Positions 31,057-40,470 of a DNA stretch of 64,000 nucleotides are shown here, piece by piece (the first letter of the stretch is position 1; each line of letters starts with the position of its first letter). Origin of the DNA: Paulinella micropora (lineage: Eukaryota; Cercozoa; Imbricatea; Euglyphida; Paulinellidae); assembly GCA_019918135.1 (NCBI GenBank), contig WBZZ01003222.1:1-64000 (forward strand). The letters are read 5' to 3'. The position numbers and the translations under genes are program-made. A model generated the notes under the pieces. That model saw only the letters and a list, made by a program, of their open reading frames with translations, did not search any database and was not told the DNA's origin.

Positions 31057-31318
31057 GAGGTGAAACCTCGTCTGGTATCCTCCGCTCTTTTTTCTGCTGC
31101 GGGCGCGGGGGGGGGGGGGGAGGGGAGAAAAAAAGAAAGGGGCGCACCCCCCCCCCTCCCCCCCTCCCTCCCTCCCTCCCCTTCCCCCCCCCCCTAAAGC
31201 CCTTCTTGCTAGCTGCCTTCACACCACTTTACTTTAATCCATTTTGCTATTTGGCTAGGTTTTTGTCGCACGCTCCAGAAACGGACAGGTCGGCAAGAAA
31301 AGTGAAGTCATTACTCGC
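31057..31318. promoter_or_regulatory. Divergent intergenic region
   Basis: Separates the minus-strand nuclease-like gene and the plus-strand helicase locus. It contains a G-run (31108-31120), C-runs (31147-31196) and AT-richer sequence at 31200-31260, so both promoters should lie here. No specific element is identified. Confidence 0.4.
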
Positions 31319-32284
31319 ATGCCGCACCAGAAAAGACGCACAGAAAAGGATGGAGATTACGACGAGGAAAAGCCGCTCTTTACCTTAGGCCAGCGCATGG
31401 ACAAGGAAACACTGAAGAAGATCTCTACGCTAGAAGACGTGAATGAGTGGGAGCTGCCTGTGAACGCACTGCTGCAGTCATGCTCACTCATTCGAAACCC
31501 TGTCGAGTACATGCCCGGAAAACCGGACAAGAAAGGGAGGCCATATGGAAATGGCGGAGTTTGTAATTTGCCCCCCTGGATCATGCGTCTTGTCTCTGGC
31601 TCGTTTTATGAATCTATTGCCATGAACACCGCAGCAGCGACTATTTTGGCGCAGCTTGCAGACAGAGAACAGGCGTCCGTGCCGGCGCTGCTTCGCGGGT
31701 TTGCCAACGATGGGCAGGAGGCTATGCAAAAGCTGTTGTTGGAGCAGGTCAGAAAAGAAGATACGCCGAGCAACAGAACGTGGGCCAAGAAGCAGTTTGA
31801 CTCGGTGATCAATCAAGAGCCCGTGCTGCGCAACTATGCCATTGATTGCCCGCTTATGCGCGACTGGTCACAAGCGTGCAAGAGCATGGGCAGGGAGCTG
31901 AAGCGCGCGGACGCCTTTGCAGAAGTGTGGGCTTTGGTGAAGTCGCTGAGCGACAAACCCGACAGACTGACTACCTTTGTCTCGTACATTTACCAGCGAG
32001 AGGAACTGAAAATCATGATGGAAGTGATGAGCTTTTTGCAGTCTCAGGAGCTTTACACCGGGGTTTTTTTTAATGATCAGCTTCTGGTTGAAAGCAAGCT
32101 TCCCCGAGGCGGAGAGAAAGTCTTTACAGAAGCCAGGTTGGCGAGTGTTCGGGCTCACGTAAAAGAGGCGCTGGGGCTCGACGTCGAGTTCCATGGTGGT
32201 AGCTATTTGCCCACTGTGGAGGACAAAAAGAGGCTTTATGGCTCTGTCAACCTACGCAGCAGAGGTGCTGGAGCTATCGGTTAA
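31319..32284 (+). CDS. N-terminal part of D5-like replication protein
   Basis: 321 residues from ATG 31319. Largely helical, with no clear catalytic motif; it ends in a low-complexity tail after the frame change. It overlaps the next ORF and the coding signal passes from one frame to the other at about 32235, so the two may once have been a single D5-type protein with an N-terminal extension. It might also be a separate partner subunit, since the next frame has its own ATG at 32238. Confidence 0.55.
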   Translation: MPHQKRRTEKDGDYDEEKPLFTLGQRMDKETLKKISTLEDVNEWELPVNALLQSCSLIRNPVEYMPGKPDKKGRPYGNGGVCNLPPWIMRLVSGSFYESIAMNTAAATILAQLADREQASVPALLRGFANDGQEAMQKLLLEQVRKEDTPSNRTWAKKQFDSVINQEPVLRNYAIDCPLMRDWSQACKSMGRELKRADAFAEVWALVKSLSDKPDRLTTFVSYIYQREELKIMMEVMSFLQSQELYTGVFFNDQLLVESKLPRGGEKVFTEARLASVRAHVKEALGLDVEFHGGSYLPTVEDKKRLYGSVNLRSRGAGAIG

Positions 32285-33725
32285 CTATACTGGCAACGCC
32301 GTGTCGAGCAATAACACGTTGGAACGCTACCTGGAGCGCGTAGGGCACCCGCTTTTCCCGCTTATGACCCCGTCGTCCATTCGTAGCGACTGGATAAGCT
32401 TTCGAAATTGCTCGTTCAACGTCAAGACCCTGGAGTATCGTAGCTGGGATGACTTCAAGGAGAGAAAAGAGGCGCCGCCGTTTACGGACCATTGGTTTGA
32501 CTTTGAAATAGATTTTAAAAAATTAGCAGAAGCTGCAAACCACGGTGACGAATGGCTTACCCCGCTCTGGTCCCAAATGCTGAAGTTACAACTCAGCGAA
32601 GAAATGTGCTACGTTTTCGAACTGCTTGTTGGAAGGCTAATGTACAAGCTGGGAGAGTACGACAACTGGCGGGTGATGCCCTTTATTGTGGGAGACGCTG
32701 GAACAAGCAAGGGAACAGTGTTGGACATAATCAGCCTGCTCAAACCACAAGGTAAAGTGGGGTTCATGAGTAAGAACATGGAGGACAAATTTGGCTTGCA
32801 AGGTTTATACCAGAAAGAGTTGGTTATGTGTATGGACCTGCCCCAAGATTTTGCAAGTGTATTAGATCAATCGATTATGCAGAGCTGCATCTCTGGCGTG
32901 GCTGTCCCTATCAAATACAAGACGGCTGTGACAGACCGTCGATGGTCGACACCTTGCATTATGGCGGGAAGTTGTGTTTTGAATTACAACGACGAGCAAG
33001 GACTATGGAAACGACGACTTGCGTTGTTCCTTTGGTTCCAGTCTCCTGATCACATACGATCCGACCTCATGGAGTGTGTTGCTAAAGATGAGCTGCCCTA
33101 CATCTTGCTCCGTTGCATCGCGCGCTACCGCAAGACTGCACAGGAGAAGCCGGGTGCTGATTTCTGGCGGGACATAGCACCTGAAGAGCTTCGACAAAAC
33201 CAGAAATACGTTGAATCCCGCATGAACGTGTTGGCGCGGTTCCTGCACGAGGGGTCGAAGGAGCACGGAGTGATTCTTGATCAAGGACGGCTTACGCCGT
33301 GGGCAGACTTTATTTCTGCGTACGAGGGGTACTTAAAGGAGATGAAACAATCTAGTGCAAAAGCAGACAACATCCCCGACAGCGCACTGCGCCAAAATGG
33401 GTTCAAGGTGTTTCCGCCGCGCACGGGCCTAGGTGCCAGTAGGGGCGTGTACAAGAAGGATGGGCGCGTTAACTATTGCAGCTTTTGCCCGCACAGCAAA
33501 TCCCAGGTAGGGCATGTGTGTGACCCCGCGGGAATCTGTCGAGACGGTTTGTGCTGGCAAGTGAATTGCGGTGACAAAGGTCACAAGGATGCTGGGCGGG
33601 GCAAGTCGTACGGAATCGTAAACATGCGGATCGTACCCAAAGCCGAGTTCGACCAATGGCTGCTTGGCACTACGGAGGCCGGCTCGGAAGCCAGAGCCAG
33701 ACGAGAGCCCCAGCGAGAGCCCTAG
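32238..33725 (+). CDS. SF3 helicase of D5 type
   Basis: 495 residues from ATG 32238 (an upstream ATG at 32193 is also in frame). Motifs: Walker A FIVGDAGTSKGT near residue 150, Walker B ELVMCMDLP near 195, and the SF3 sensor segment IMAGSCVLNYNDEQGLWKRR near 243-262 with Arg-finger candidates. A Cys-rich block (YCSFCPHSK...CDPAGICRDGLCWQVNC) near 410-445 may bind zinc. D5-type SF3 helicases unwind DNA at the fork in nucleocytoviruses. The C-terminal coding signal continues in another frame (33664-34017). Confidence 0.75.
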   Translation: MALSTYAAEVLELSVNYTGNAVSSNNTLERYLERVGHPLFPLMTPSSIRSDWISFRNCSFNVKTLEYRSWDDFKERKEAPPFTDHWFDFEIDFKKLAEAANHGDEWLTPLWSQMLKLQLSEEMCYVFELLVGRLMYKLGEYDNWRVMPFIVGDAGTSKGTVLDIISLLKPQGKVGFMSKNMEDKFGLQGLYQKELVMCMDLPQDFASVLDQSIMQSCISGVAVPIKYKTAVTDRRWSTPCIMAGSCVLNYNDEQGLWKRRLALFLWFQSPDHIRSDLMECVAKDELPYILLRCIARYRKTAQEKPGADFWRDIAPEELRQNQKYVESRMNVLARFLHEGSKEHGVILDQGRLTPWADFISAYEGYLKEMKQSSAKADNIPDSALRQNGFKVFPPRTGLGASRGVYKKDGRVNYCSFCPHSKSQVGHVCDPAGICRDGLCWQVNCGDKGHKDAGRGKSYGIVNMRIVPKAEFDQWLLGTTEAGSEARARREPQREP

Positions 33726-34017
33726 CGTCAGGGAGTGGCAAGAAAGGGTTTGGGCCTTGGCGGCGCAAGAGAACACAGAGAAAATCAGGCGCGCGACCAA
33801 AAAAATGCTAGAAGCAAATAGCAGGGTGGAGCGCAAGGCAGAGCGCAGGCGAGTCTGCCGGATTGCTGGCATCAGGAATTGGGGTGCCCTAAAAAAGAAG
33901 TACAGAAAGGCAAAAAAAAGAGAAAGGGAGGAGCGACGGGCGCAGGGTTCTTGCAAGAGACCTCGGCTGGAAACCATTCGCACGAAGGAGGAATACACCT
34001 CAGATACAAATGAATAA
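33664..34017 (+). CDS. Basic coiled-coil tail following the SF3 helicase
   Basis: A highly charged frame (KKYRKAKKREREERR; ARKPEPDESPSESPS) overlaps the end of the helicase and has no ATG near its start. It is best read as a frameshifted C-terminal extension of the helicase, ending at TAA 34015-34017. A separate small basic protein with a non-ATG start is less likely. Confidence 0.4.
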   Translation: MALRRPARKPEPDESPSESPSVREWQERVWALAAQENTEKIRRATKKMLEANSRVERKAERRRVCRIAGIRNWGALKKKYRKAKKREREERRAQGSCKRPRLETIRTKEEYTSDTNE

Positions 34018-34516
34018 GAACCAGCCGCCAAAAGGATAACTAAGGTAATTTTTATTTGCTCATATTCACTTGTATTTGAAGCTTAGTATCGCTTTCTGTG
34101 TCGATCTTCTGACACCCCCCTTCCATGCCTTATCTTCATATGGGTGCGTGTGTAGGTGCGCGTAAGAAAGATCTCGCTGGACGGCAAAGCAGATGAAGAG
34201 TCTTTTGCTCGTGCGCAAACCGCAAAGCTAAAAACACAAAAAAAAGGGAGAGAGAAGGGGGGAGGGGGCGGGGTGAGTTTATTAATAAGAAACATTAAAA
34301 GCTTTCACTTGGTAAACTCTCCATTTAATACAGTGAGATGAAATTTTTGGAGCATTCAATGTCTTTTTCCCTCTGGCGAGGAAGAAGAAGGACCTTTTTA
34401 TGTCTGGGCTTCTAATAGTATGATTGAAACAGAAATTAAAGTTCTTTAATTTCTTTGTCGGCGCACTCCTCTACACACACCCCCCCCCCCCCCCCGCGAA
34501 GATTTGCGCACGAGCC
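34018..34516. other. Non-coding gap
   Basis: AT-rich, with a C-run at 34483-34495 just before the next gene. No gene supported. Confidence 0.4.
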
Positions 34517-35178
34517 ATGGACCCACCGACCAAGCGGGCTAGAGTGCAGGCTGAGCGCGGGCACGTCGTGCAGCTGATCGGCCTGCTAAAGAGATTATGC
34601 CGGCAGCACCAAAGAGAGGCCGAAGCAGTAGAACCCCTGCTCGAAGGGTGGACTCCCTTGCAAGTGGAAGAGCACAAATCGCGCGAGGACGATTCCGGCC
34701 TAGCCTACAGGCTTCTTGCGCTCCGACACACTGAGCTGGCTGCGGCAATGAAGAAGGTCTGGCCTGATCGCCTCGCCTTGTCCGTCGGGACCGGCAGGGG
34801 GTTTGTGTCTGCAGAAACTGCAGACCAGAGGCGAAGCGGCGCCGTTGGTCGCAGACTTGATCAACAGCTTACAACTACAAGACCACCTCCAAAAACAGGG
34901 GCTGGCGCCTGAAGTCTACGGCTGCCTCAATATCAAGGAGGAATCCTCGGCGCCCTCGAACGGGAACGGGCGAGCCCTGGACAGTGCCCCGAACTATTGG
35001 ATCGCGTTTGTCGACAGCACTGGCGGCTATGAAAACCATGCTTGCTAACTGGGCGCCAGCGGACACGATCTTTTGTGACAGAAGCAAGTCGCTCGTGCTG
35101 GGCAACGTGAAGCCTGTGTATTTTAGACAGATTGGGGCCAGAGGAGGCTCAGGCCCGAGTGCTGCGGAGTACCCCTAG
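34517..35178 (+). pseudogene. Broken gene with MDPxxKRA N-terminus
   Basis: ATG 34517 encodes MDPPTKRARVQAERGHVVQL, which matches the start of the intact 429-aa gene at 50783 (MDPRPPKRAKTHAERGHVLQ). The frame then shifts at the GGGGG run at 34797-34801 into one encoding LVADLINSLQLQDHLQKQGL and NYWIAFVDSTGGYE. After TAA 35046-35048 it appears to shift again into SKSLVLGNVKPVYFRQIG, ending at 35178. No family recognised; clearly a damaged member of a small family. Confidence 0.5.
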
Positions 35179-35228
35179 GCCGTCCACCTCGCTAATTTGC
35201 TGAGTCGCGGAGGGCGGAGGGGGGTTGT

Positions 35229-35480
35229 GCGCTCAAGACTAGGTCTTGCTCTCGGTTGGGGCTGGGTGGGGAGTAGAAGCGCCTTCTCCTGGCAAATCCC
35301 GGGTAGGCGCGGGGGCGTCGGAGTCCTGCCACGCGGGGCCCCGGCGGGTAGCGTAAGTTTCGCCCACGCTGGCCTGAAGAACGGACCTGTCCAAGGCCTC
35401 GTCTGTCATGCTGTCGCAGGTGTCGAAGACGAGGCTTGCCGCAAGGACTTCGAGAGGGGGTTGTGACAGGATTCGCCGAA
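35229..35480 (-). pseudogene. Possible coding fragment without start
   Basis: One minus-strand frame reads as balanced protein (LSQPPLEVLAASLVFDTCDS, MTDEALDRSVLQASVGETYA) down to a stop near 35239. The only ATG is internal, and a TTAG splice-acceptor-like site precedes it near 35484. It could be an exon or a remnant. Confidence 0.25.
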
Positions 35481-35559
35481 TAACCTAAGTGCGGGAGAAG
35501 GAAGCAAGGGAGGGAAGAGCGCGTCAAAAAACGTACTAATTTATGTTTCTATTAGAAAA

Positions 35560-35640
35560 AAAAGGGCCGGAGGGGGGGGGGGGCACCCCCCCCTTCTGTG
35601 GCCGAAGGAGGGGGGGGGGGGGTGCCCCCCCCCTCACACA
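35560..35640. repeat. Two tandem G-run/C-run hairpins
   Basis: G-run then CACCCCCCCC, followed by GGCCGAAGGA and a second G-run then TGCCCCCCCC. This is the same design seen in most intergenic gaps of the window. Confidence 0.7.
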
Positions 35641-35787
35641 AGTGCGCCTGTCTAGAGCGGCGGCTTGTCGTAACACAGAAAATGCAAGGCATGGCCAGCG
35701 CTATCTGACAAAGCAGTGTCGACCACGCCAATATGCTATTAGCCAGTTATCTCTCTTGTTTGGTGTGCTATTGTTGTGTGTCTAGAC

Positions 35788-36249
35788 ATGGCTAGCACTC
35801 GGGTGGCTGGCTCGGGTGTCTTCAGTACTGAAAGCCTTCTGCGCTGGGAGAAGCTGCTCGAAGAGGCAGAGGATAATTTTATTGCAGCCACGAAGCGCGA
35901 CGATCGAGCCGAGGCCAAGCGGAGCGGGGACAAGCTTATTACTAGGGTGCACTCTATCTTTTGCAAGCTTCATCACTACATCCGGCGGAGCGAAAACCGG
36001 GATGAAGCCCTCGCTGCAGCCCAGGATGCACTAGAGGAGCTGGGCGGGCTTGAGAGTTTGATTCTGTGCGCCTTCTACGCCCATGCATACAACAACAGCA
36101 ACAACAACAAAAACAGCAAGAATGCAAACGAGAGCCTGCTTGACTTTCTCTGGCCTACGATGTTTCGCGTTCTTTTGACCGAGCTTGGACTAGACTGGAA
36201 ACGGTTTGCGAGGGAACTAATGCAAAGCGAGCACACGGAAGCAGAGTAG
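35788..36249 (+). CDS. Unknown helical protein, 153 aa
   Basis: ATG 35788. Predicted helical throughout (LLRWEKLLEEAEDNFIAATK, DEALAAAQDALEELGGLESL), with an Asn-rich low-complexity insert (NNSNNNKNSKNAN) near residue 100 and an acidic end. No signal peptide or membrane segment. No family recognised. The frame is intact and bounded by non-coding repeats, so it is probably a real gene. Confidence 0.6.
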   Translation: MASTRVAGSGVFSTESLLRWEKLLEEAEDNFIAATKRDDRAEAKRSGDKLITRVHSIFCKLHHYIRRSENRDEALAAAQDALEELGGLESLILCAFYAHAYNNSNNNKNSKNANESLLDFLWPTMFRVLLTELGLDWKRFARELMQSEHTEAE

Positions 36250-36467
36250 GAGAGGGAAAGGGGGGGGGCGCCACAAAAAGCGCAAGACAAAAAAAACGCT
36301 GGATTTTAATTAAACCTAAGGGTTCTAACATAGGCTTTTTAATAACAAAAAATTCATACATTTTGGGCTCGCGGGGAAAAAAAGCGCGCCAAGATTTTTT
36401 TGTTTTGCTACATGCTTTTTCCAGCACTTACGATCTGTTTTTGGTACGGGAGAGGCGGGCTGTATCT

Positions 36468-36839
36468 TTATCTGTGTTTTCTCTTCTTTTGCTTGCCACA
36501 GATACCACAATGTGGAAATAATGTACTCCGCAGGTATGATAGCAGAATTGACCTCGACTTGTGATCGACGGCGGCCGTGAGATGAACCACTGACTCTTTG
36601 TATTTCTTCACGGCTTCGTCTGCTTCTTGGCTCAAAGTCTCTCCTATCTCGCGCTCTTCTGTTACTTTCCTGTTGAGCTCTAGAATATCGTGCGAAAGCA
36701 AATCATTGACTTTGGCCTGGTTCAGACATGGGTATTGTTCTTTACACCTCTGAAACCACTGTCGAAGAAAGTCTTTTTTTACCCTCGTCTGTGGTTCTGC
36801 GATTAGCGCTTCGATAACTGAGGCTACAGCACCGTCCAT
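36468..36839 (-). CDS. Unknown small protein, 123 aa
   Basis: ATG at 36839. Helical and charged, with coiled-coil-like heptads around residues 45-80 (LELNRKVTEEREIGETLSQE) and a C-terminal CGICGKQKKRKHR: a CxxC pair followed by a basic NLS-like tail. No family recognised. It is convergent with the unknown gene ending at 36249. Confidence 0.5.
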   Translation of the reverse strand: MDGAVASVIEALIAEPQTRVKKDFLRQWFQRCKEQYPCLNQAKVNDLLSHDILELNRKVTEEREIGETLSQEADEAVKKYKESVVHLTAAVDHKSRSILLSYLRSTLFPHCGICGKQKKRKHR

Positions 36840-37040
36840 TTGTTCCTGCTGTGTTTTCCCGCACAGATCCTGCTAGTAAGGTCAACGTGACTGTCTACAA
36901 AACGTTTGTTTCCTTTACATATGGATCATGGGGGGAGGGGGGGGGGGGAGAGTACGAATTGTCTTAGCCCCTCTTATTCCCAGGGGGGGGGGGGGGGTTG
37001 TGCCCTTTTCCGTCGTCATGTCGTCGGGCAGGGGCTGGGT

Positions 37041-38389
37041 TTAAAAGAGCTCGGGCCCCAGGTCCAAGAGCCGGTAGCGGATTACATGCGTAGGAATCGC
37101 TTGGTGGTCCTGGGTGGACACGTAGGTGTTGGGGTTTTCTGTTGCATCTACATAGGTCTGGTAGGTCCGGCTACGGCTGCCAGGCAGAAATACGGCGCCT
37201 TGATGTTTGCTGGGCCTAACTACGCACTGCCCCACGAGCAGGCGGCAGGCGAGCATGGTGTGGCAGCCATTGCGATCGGGGGCGGTATAGTTGTGTGCGG
37301 TGCGCGCCCGGGGCGCGAAATAAACGCCCCAGCCCAGTTTCTGGCGGGCGCAGAATCTCGTGGCCAGCCCGTTGGTAACAATAGACTCAACGTATATGTC
37401 GCGCGTCCCGTGAAAGACTACTATTTCTCGGACCGGCTCTTGCTCTTCCATCAGCGTCCTGGTGGCGCTAAACAACGCCTCCAAGCTGGGGTGTGCCAGC
37501 CTCTGAACCGACACTACTACGGAGCCAGGGATCATGGTGCTTTCAAACACGGCGCGGATCATCTGTTCCTTTGTCTCCTCGTCGGGGCCCGCCGAGGCAG
37601 CCTGTCGCAAATAGGGAGAGTCCTTTGCTGTGGGAGGTACATGCTCTAACACGAGACGCCTCGTCTTGAGCTTCTTCCTCGTCGCTAACCTGCACACCTC
37701 CATCTGGGGGAAGTCGATTTCATATCTCTCACGTATTGTGCCGTGCTCAAACTGCATCCGTGGACAACGTTCTGGATCCCTGAGGTACTGCGCAAAGGCC
37801 TTCTCGATTGATTGACTGATCTGATCGGGAAAGAAGCTCGAGCCTAGGTTTTCCAAGCGCACTGCCCAATGAGCGGCCAGCGTCCGCCCCTCCGCCGCAG
37901 CAGCAAGCAGCCTTTCACGCCTGGCCTGCATTTGCTGGCCAAAGTAGACGGAGTTCTTGAACCAAAAATCCACAATCTGCGCAAGGCTTTCGAGCTTGCC
38001 TTGCAGCTTTTACTGCAACAGCCTTCCGTCGGGAGGCTTCCACCACGACACAAACTTGTTGATAATTAACAGCCCCGCTTGCTTGTCGTTGTCTTCCTGC
38101 GCCTCGGGGTTCGGTGTAAAGTAAAAGTTTAGCACAGCGCCCACATTCTGCAGGCAAAGCACTATCGTCAGCTCGGGGACCCAGAGCCTGTACGAATCGT
38201 GACCATTGGCACAGGAAAGTCTAACAGAAACAGGCCAGCCCTGCTCGTGCTCTATCTTGACTACTTTTGTACAGGCCAGAACCTTGCTGTCAATCTTATT
38301 AAGCTCTGCATCCAAGTAACTGTGGGCCACGGCGGGACTGGACTATTGCCAATGGTTGCCTCAAAAGCTCTCTTAGTCCCCGAAATCAT
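37041..38389 (-). CDS. PARP-family ADP-ribosyltransferase with WWE-like domain, interrupted by a stop
   Basis: The C-terminal frame has a PARP catalytic domain: IVVFHGT (nicotinamide-pocket His), LGWGVYFAPRARTAHNY (motif Tyr) and NTYVSTQDHQAIPTHVIRY at the end, as in the PARP10-15/tankyrase group. Before it, ISQSIEKAFAQYL...YEIDFPQMEVCRLATRKKLKTRRL is a WWE-like module. Upstream coding sequence continues in the same frame through an in-frame TAA (38010-38012) to about 38328, and possibly by a frame change to ATG 38389. Viewed alone, the downstream frame lacks an ATG before the WWE module. Whether the TAA is read through, spliced out or inactivating is open. Confidence 0.7.
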
Positions 38390-38399
38390 AACTATAGGT

Positions 38400-38560
38400 G
38401 GTAATAGTTTTAATCAGTGAAGTGACAAGAGAAGGGGGGGGGGGGCAGGAAGGTTGTGGGGGGGAGGGAGCGCCCCCCCCCCCCCCCCCAAGGCTCGGTG
38501 GGGGGGAGGGGAGAAGCACACTCCTCCCCCTCCCCCCCCCCCCACCCTCTTTTCCTTGCG
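38400..38560. repeat. G-run/C-run hairpins
   Basis: Alternating G-runs and C-runs (about 38432-38442, 38457-38490, 38500-38545) between the PARP and the next minus-strand gene. Confidence 0.6.
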
Positions 38561-38567
38561 CAGCTAG

Positions 38568-39146
38568 TTGTGTTCTTTCCGTCGAAAAACAAACAAGCCC
38601 AACCCCTCGCGGCCGCCTGACAGGCTCACGGGTGCCGCGCAGACGAGCGTAAAGGCGGACGACAATACTTTGTACGTCCCGTGCGCGCGCAGTTCTCCGT
38701 TGCGCTCGACCAAGAAAGCGTACCTGCAGTGCTTGCCCCGCTGCCACAAGAGGGCCAGGGTCTGCTTGCGTGTCGGTTTTAGCCCGGCACAGCAGCGCGT
38801 AGACGCAATAGCTGCCACCCCGTCCCGTTGGCGGGTTAGCGCGTGCTTCTTCCAGGGGGCAGAACCCCGCGAGTCTTGCCGCCCTGCGAATGTACTGTCT
38901 GGCCTGCGCGGACTCAGCCCCCTCGGCGGTGACAAATTTCAGTTTTTTTTTCTCTTGCTGTAAGTAGTAATCCAAAATGGCAAAGAGGTAAGGCTGAGGG
39001 GCGCCAGGGGGTGCCGCGTGGCCCAAAACGCGGTGGTACCAGTGTAGGAGAGCCTCGCTCTGCGCCAGCGAGCTCGTACGGCGCCCGCGCAGCCTTCCCT
39101 GCAGGGGCCGTTGGCTCCAAGGGGCGCTGTTGTATGTAAGCGACAC
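38568..39146 (-). CDS. Unknown protein, frameshifted
   Basis: ATG at 39146 opens MSLTYNSAPWSQRP, followed by plausible protein (LHWYHRVLGHA, LFAILDYYLQQEKKKLKFV) to about residue 120. The coding signal then passes to another frame (RKQTLALLWQRGKHCRYAFL, GTYKVLSSAFTLVCA) that ends at 38564-38568. It overlaps the C-terminal end of the kinase-like frame. No family recognised. Confidence 0.4.
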
Positions 39147-40470
39147 TGCTGTCTGCTCTGCGCGGGCCCCGCGGGCTGCGGAGCACGACTTCGGTTAGTA
39201 GAAGGCACGCCCAGCAGACAAAGAGTGTGACCAGCTGTTCCGTCAGGGGCGAGCTACTCCCCGTACCCTTGCGCAGGCGCAGGGGTAGCAGGTTTACTAT
39301 TTTGTACGCTGTAGACGGCGAGGGCAAGCGTTCAAAAAAGAGGCCGCACAATGAGGGCGGTACGTGCCTAAACTTGATGTTTTGAAAGTAGAGGTAGAAG
39401 AAGGGACAGCGTAGGGGGCTTTCGTAGCGGCCCTCGGTGGAGAATCCGTTCTTGTCCACCTCGGATGGCGTAAACTCGGTGTGTAGCACGTACTGCCACA
39501 AACGGCCTAACTGCCTCACCGGCTCGGGGAGCTGCAGCGGGGCCTTGCTCAGGTCATCCCAGGCTAGCGCCCCTGCCTCCTCGCCACACAGCCTAAGCTC
39601 CCGGTAAGCAGCAAGCCCCCAACTGTGGCTGGGTCGCAGCCCCCAGCCGCCCGCCAGCCTTTCGGAGCCCAGGGCATAAAAGCAGAGGAACAGAGCTAAC
39701 GCGTTGGAGAGCCGCAGGATTGACGAAGGGTAGGTCGAGGCTGTGGCCAAGTTGCAAGTCTGCTGCTCGTCAAAGTCAATGGCCCAGAAGCGCCGGCGCT
39801 TCCGATCGAAGGTGAAGTTGGCGGGCTTGAGGTCGAAGGTGCAGAGCTGGCGCAGAGAGTGAAAGAAGCGGCTTAAAAAGTCGCAGAGTTCGGCCTCACG
39901 CCACTCTCGCGCACCGTCTTGTAGCCCAGGGGCCTGGTTGAGGTAGTACATCAAGGAACCGCCCACATAGTCGCTCAGGATCACATAAAAATCGCCCGGA
40001 CTCCCGCCGTCGCGCCAGGGCGCAACGCCGGGGTCGCGCTTCCCGGACGAGTCATCGTAGCAATACAAAATAGCCCTTACCGGAGGCGCGACCCCCCCCG
40101 GCGGCGTACAGATAGCGTTGGTACAGGACGTGTGCCACCGCCTCTTGTTGTCTGGCCTGGCCGCGCAACTTCTTTTTAGCCCGAGCATCATCGTCGTCTT
40201 CGTCGCTGTCACAGTAGTCGTCGTGGTCTTTGCCGAGGGGCAGCTTCTTGCTAACCAAATCAAGGCCCAAGCTCGTCCGGGCGCGCGCGGCGGCGGGGCT
40301 GGTACTATCAGGGTTCGCAAAATTAAATCGCCGGATATCTTTAATGAGAGACTTGCCGTTCTCCTTGGCATAAGTATACCAGTCCTTGCTTTGCACTAGG
40401 CAGACGGGGACGCCCTCTGGCCACAGAAAGATGCCTGCCTCCGGTGGCTCAGTGCCTCGCCTCCAAAAAA
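38914..40470 (-). CDS. Protein-kinase-like protein, frameshifted
   Basis: Kinase landmarks are visible: a helix-C-like EAVAHVLYQRYLYA, a hinge region FYVILSDYVGGSLMYYLNQ, a catalytic-loop-like CTFDLKPANFTFD, and a DFG-like WAIDFDEQQ. The part before the hinge lies in one frame (about 40460-40095), the rest in another. The change falls at a C-run (about 40091-40098). A hydrophobic segment (LVTLFVCWACLLLTEVVL) follows the kinase region. The real C-terminus is unclear, because the last 70 codons overlap the unknown gene at 38568-39146. A role in host signalling is inferred only. Confidence 0.5.

Noticed and set aside
36906..37649. 247-codon plus-strand frame opposite the PARP gene
   Set aside because: The minus strand carries clear PARP and WWE motifs; the plus-strand frame has no recognisable features and starts in a G-run.
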